A stretch of 15,319 bases of DNA, taken from Cyclobacteriaceae bacterium. Lineage in GTDB: Bacteria > Bacteroidota > Bacteroidia > Cytophagales > Cyclobacteriaceae. A program made the position numbers and the translations under genes. The notes below the pieces were generated by a model, which did not search any database, had not been told where the DNA came from, and saw nothing but the letters and a program-made list of their open reading frames with translations. Shown piece after piece: positions 14,208 through 15,319 of this stretch. Position 1 is the stretch's first letter; the number at the start of each line of letters is the position of its first letter. The stretch is taken from assembly GCA_009885605.1 (NCBI GenBank), contig VFKK01000324.1:1-15319 (forward strand). The letters run 5' to 3'.

Positions 14208-14895
14208 AGCGAAACTATTGGTGGTCGAAGACGACCCAAATTTGGGTGATATCCTGAAGGAATACCTGGAAATGAAAGGTTACGAGCCTACGCTTTGTCG
14301 CGATGGAGAAGAAGGGTGGAACAAATTCAAAAAGGATAAATTTGACCTTTGCTTATTGGACATCATGATGCCCAAAAAAGATGGATTTACGCTTGCCAAA
14401 GAAATCAAGAAAGTACAGGAAAATCTGCCTATCCTTTTCCTCACTGCAAAAAATCAGAAAGATGACATCATCGAAGGTTTAAAAATAGGTGCGGACGATT
14501 ACCTGACCAAGCCTTTCAGCATGGAAGAACTCCTCCTTAGAGTCAACGCGATCTTGCGAAGAACTCAGAAAAGCAGCGAAATCTCTCCATTGAAAGTTTA
14601 CACGTTTGGAGATTTCATCCTCCACTATGATGAGCAAATCCTGGAAGGCCCACAAGGCAAAAACAAATTGACCTCCAAAGAAAATGAGCTTATTCGTTTG
14701 CTTGCCTCAGAGATGAACAAGCTTGTCAATCGAAGCCACGCACTCAAACAGATCTGGGGAGATGACAGCTACTTCAATGCAAGAAGTATGGATGTGTACC
14801 TCAGCAAAATCCGTAAACTCCTTCGTGACGATCCAAAAGTACAGATCATCACGGTGCATGGAGAAGGATTCAAAATGATTGTGGGAGAAGGTTGA
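14200..14895 (+). CDS. OmpR-family response regulator
   Basis: From the ATG at 14200 the protein has 231 residues, standard for OmpR/PhoB regulators. A longer in-frame start at 14140 would overlap the kinase by 68 nt and add 20 residues not typical of receivers, so I reject it. The receiver domain (1-120) has the acidic pocket Glu10-Asp11-Asp12, phospho-acceptor Asp54 in LLDIMMP, Thr82 and Lys104 in the KPF motif. The DNA-binding winged helix is residues about 133-228 (LTSKENELIRLLA, recognition region RSMDVYLSKIRKLL, wing VHGEGFKM). Start and kinase stop overlap in ATGAGTAA, which implies translational coupling and equal output with the kinase, its obvious partner. Target genes cannot be read from this window. 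Confidence 0.95.
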   Translation: MSKAKLLVVEDDPNLGDILKEYLEMKGYEPTLCRDGEEGWNKFKKDKFDLCLLDIMMPKKDGFTLAKEIKKVQENLPILFLTAKNQKDDIIEGLKIGADDYLTKPFSMEELLLRVNAILRRTQKSSEISPLKVYTFGDFILHYDEQILEGPQGKNKLTSKENELIRLLASEMNKLVNRSHALKQIWGDDSYFNARSMDVYLSKIRKLLRDDPKVQIITVHGEGFKMIVGEG

Positions 14896-14898
14896 AGG

Positions 14899-14924
14899 TA
14901 GATTTGAGACATAGATTTGAGACA
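14899..14924. repeat. Perfect tandem duplication of a 13-mer in the 3' UTR
   Basis: TAGATTTGAGACA occurs twice head to tail (14899-14911 and 14912-14924) and is followed by a partial third copy, TAAGACT. It lies between the stop codon of the response regulator and its terminator, outside the hairpin. Confidence 0.8.
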
Positions 14925-14932
14925 TAAGACTT

Positions 14933-14964
14933 AAAAATCCATAATAGAGATATTGTGGATTTTT
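14933..14964. terminator. Bidirectional intrinsic terminator
   Basis: A 14-bp stem (14933-14946 with 14951-14964, one U-G pair) closes a GAGA loop. The outer stem is AAAAATCCA / TGGATTTTT, giving a U-run on either strand. It serves the response regulator (+) and the epimerase (-), whose stop codon at 14965-14967 directly touches the hairpin. Confidence 0.92.
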
Positions 14965-15319
14965 TTATACGATCAATTCAGCACCGATTCCAGGTCCATC
15001 CGGAAAAGTTACTTTTTCAGGTGTGATCAGAACGCCTCTCGCCGGATCGTGGGAAAGTAACATCGCTCCATCCATGTCTACATAATCCAGAAGTGGCGCA
15101 ATGTGCGCAATGGCAGTAATCCCCACGGAGCTTTCGGTCATGCAGCCGACCATCGTTTTCATTCCGAGGGATTTTGCTTCGTAAAGCATTCGAAGTCCAG
15201 GTGTGATTCCTCCTGCTTTGACGAGTTTTACATTGATCCCATGGAAAAGCCCGTGGCATTTTTTAACGTCGGATTCTACGATGCAACTTTCGTCGGCCAT
15301 TACCGGAAGTTTGCTGTAC
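14965..15319 (-). CDS. Dipeptide epimerase (enolase superfamily), C-terminal part
   Basis: About 117 C-terminal residues are in the window; the reading frame stays open to 15319, so the ATG at 15300 is internal. The sequence keeps the muconate-lactonizing subgroup features: LPVMADES with the third metal-binding Asp, NVKLVKAGGITP with the second catalytic Lys, GCMTESSVGI, and DYVDMDGAMLL with the Asp-x-Asp that is diagnostic of dipeptide epimerases and binds the substrate ammonium. Such enzymes interconvert L-Ala-D-Glu and L-Ala-L-Glu from recycled murein, or related dipeptides; the exact substrate cannot be told from the C-terminus alone. It converges on the response regulator gene and shares its terminator. 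Confidence 0.88.
   Translation of the reverse strand, partial: YSKLPVMADESCIVESDVKKCHGLFHGINVKLVKAGGITPGLRMLYEAKSLGMKTMVGCMTESSVGITAIAHIAPLLDYVDMDGAMLLSHDPARGVLITPEKVTFPDGPGIGAELIV

Noticed and set aside
1..15319. Prophage, insertion sequence, tRNA or rRNA genes
   Set aside because: No transposase, integrase, phage structural gene, terminal repeats or RNA gene sequence was recognised on either strand.

Overview
The window looks like chromosome of a gliding-type Bacteroidota, most likely a Cyclobacteriaceae-like (Algoriphagus-like) member. The reasons are a type IX secretion (T9SS) cargo protein with SprB repeats and a type B C-terminal domain, two PorP/SprF paralogues, TAnnTTTG-type promoter boxes, mostly absent Shine-Dalgarno sequences, and AT-rich spacers with strong short terminators. 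The genus is an inference; no rRNA or marker phylogeny is possible here.

Layout. 1-723 (-): N-terminal 241 residues of a class II Fic enzyme, cut by the window edge. 722-840: three 31-bp palindromes at an exact 44-bp period, the first running into the Fic start codon and its candidate promoter. 922-1383 (+): small exported NTF2/SnoaL-like protein. 1490-2734 (-): lipoprotein M28 metallopeptidase with a C-terminal PDZ domain. 2807-3910 (+), divergent from it: exported TolB-like PD40 propeller. 3998-4462 (+): small lipoprotein. 4730-6259 (-): photolyase of the iron-sulfur, (6-4)/PhrB-like group. 6314-9409 (-): two-gene operon of a T9SS type B adhesin with six SprB repeats and one PKD domain, followed 3 nt later by a PorP/SprF protein. 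9410-9787: AT-rich spacer. 9788-10831 (-): second, stand-alone PorP/SprF paralogue. 11060-12292 (-): diaminopimelate decarboxylase LysA. 12504-14207 and 14200-14895 (+): overlapping sensor kinase and OmpR-type regulator. 14965-15319 (-): C-terminal part of a dipeptide epimerase.

How the genes fit together. The adhesin and its PorP/SprF partner form the usual cargo/outer-membrane-partner unit of T9SS gliding or attachment systems; the second PorP is a paralogue with no adjacent cargo. LysA makes lysine and consumes the wall precursor meso-diaminopimelate, and the dipeptide epimerase probably recycles muropeptide dipeptides, but the two are separated by the two-component system and need not be co-regulated. 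The M28/PDZ peptidase and the PD40 protein share a 72-bp divergent promoter region and both act in the envelope.

Most of the window is ordinary core genome. The least ordinary structure is the triple palindrome array fused to the fic promoter and start codon. Other points of note are phased short repeats between stop codon and terminator in two transcripts, a terminator U-tract touching the photolyase start codon, and two promoter boxes placed so close to ATG that the mRNAs may be leaderless.
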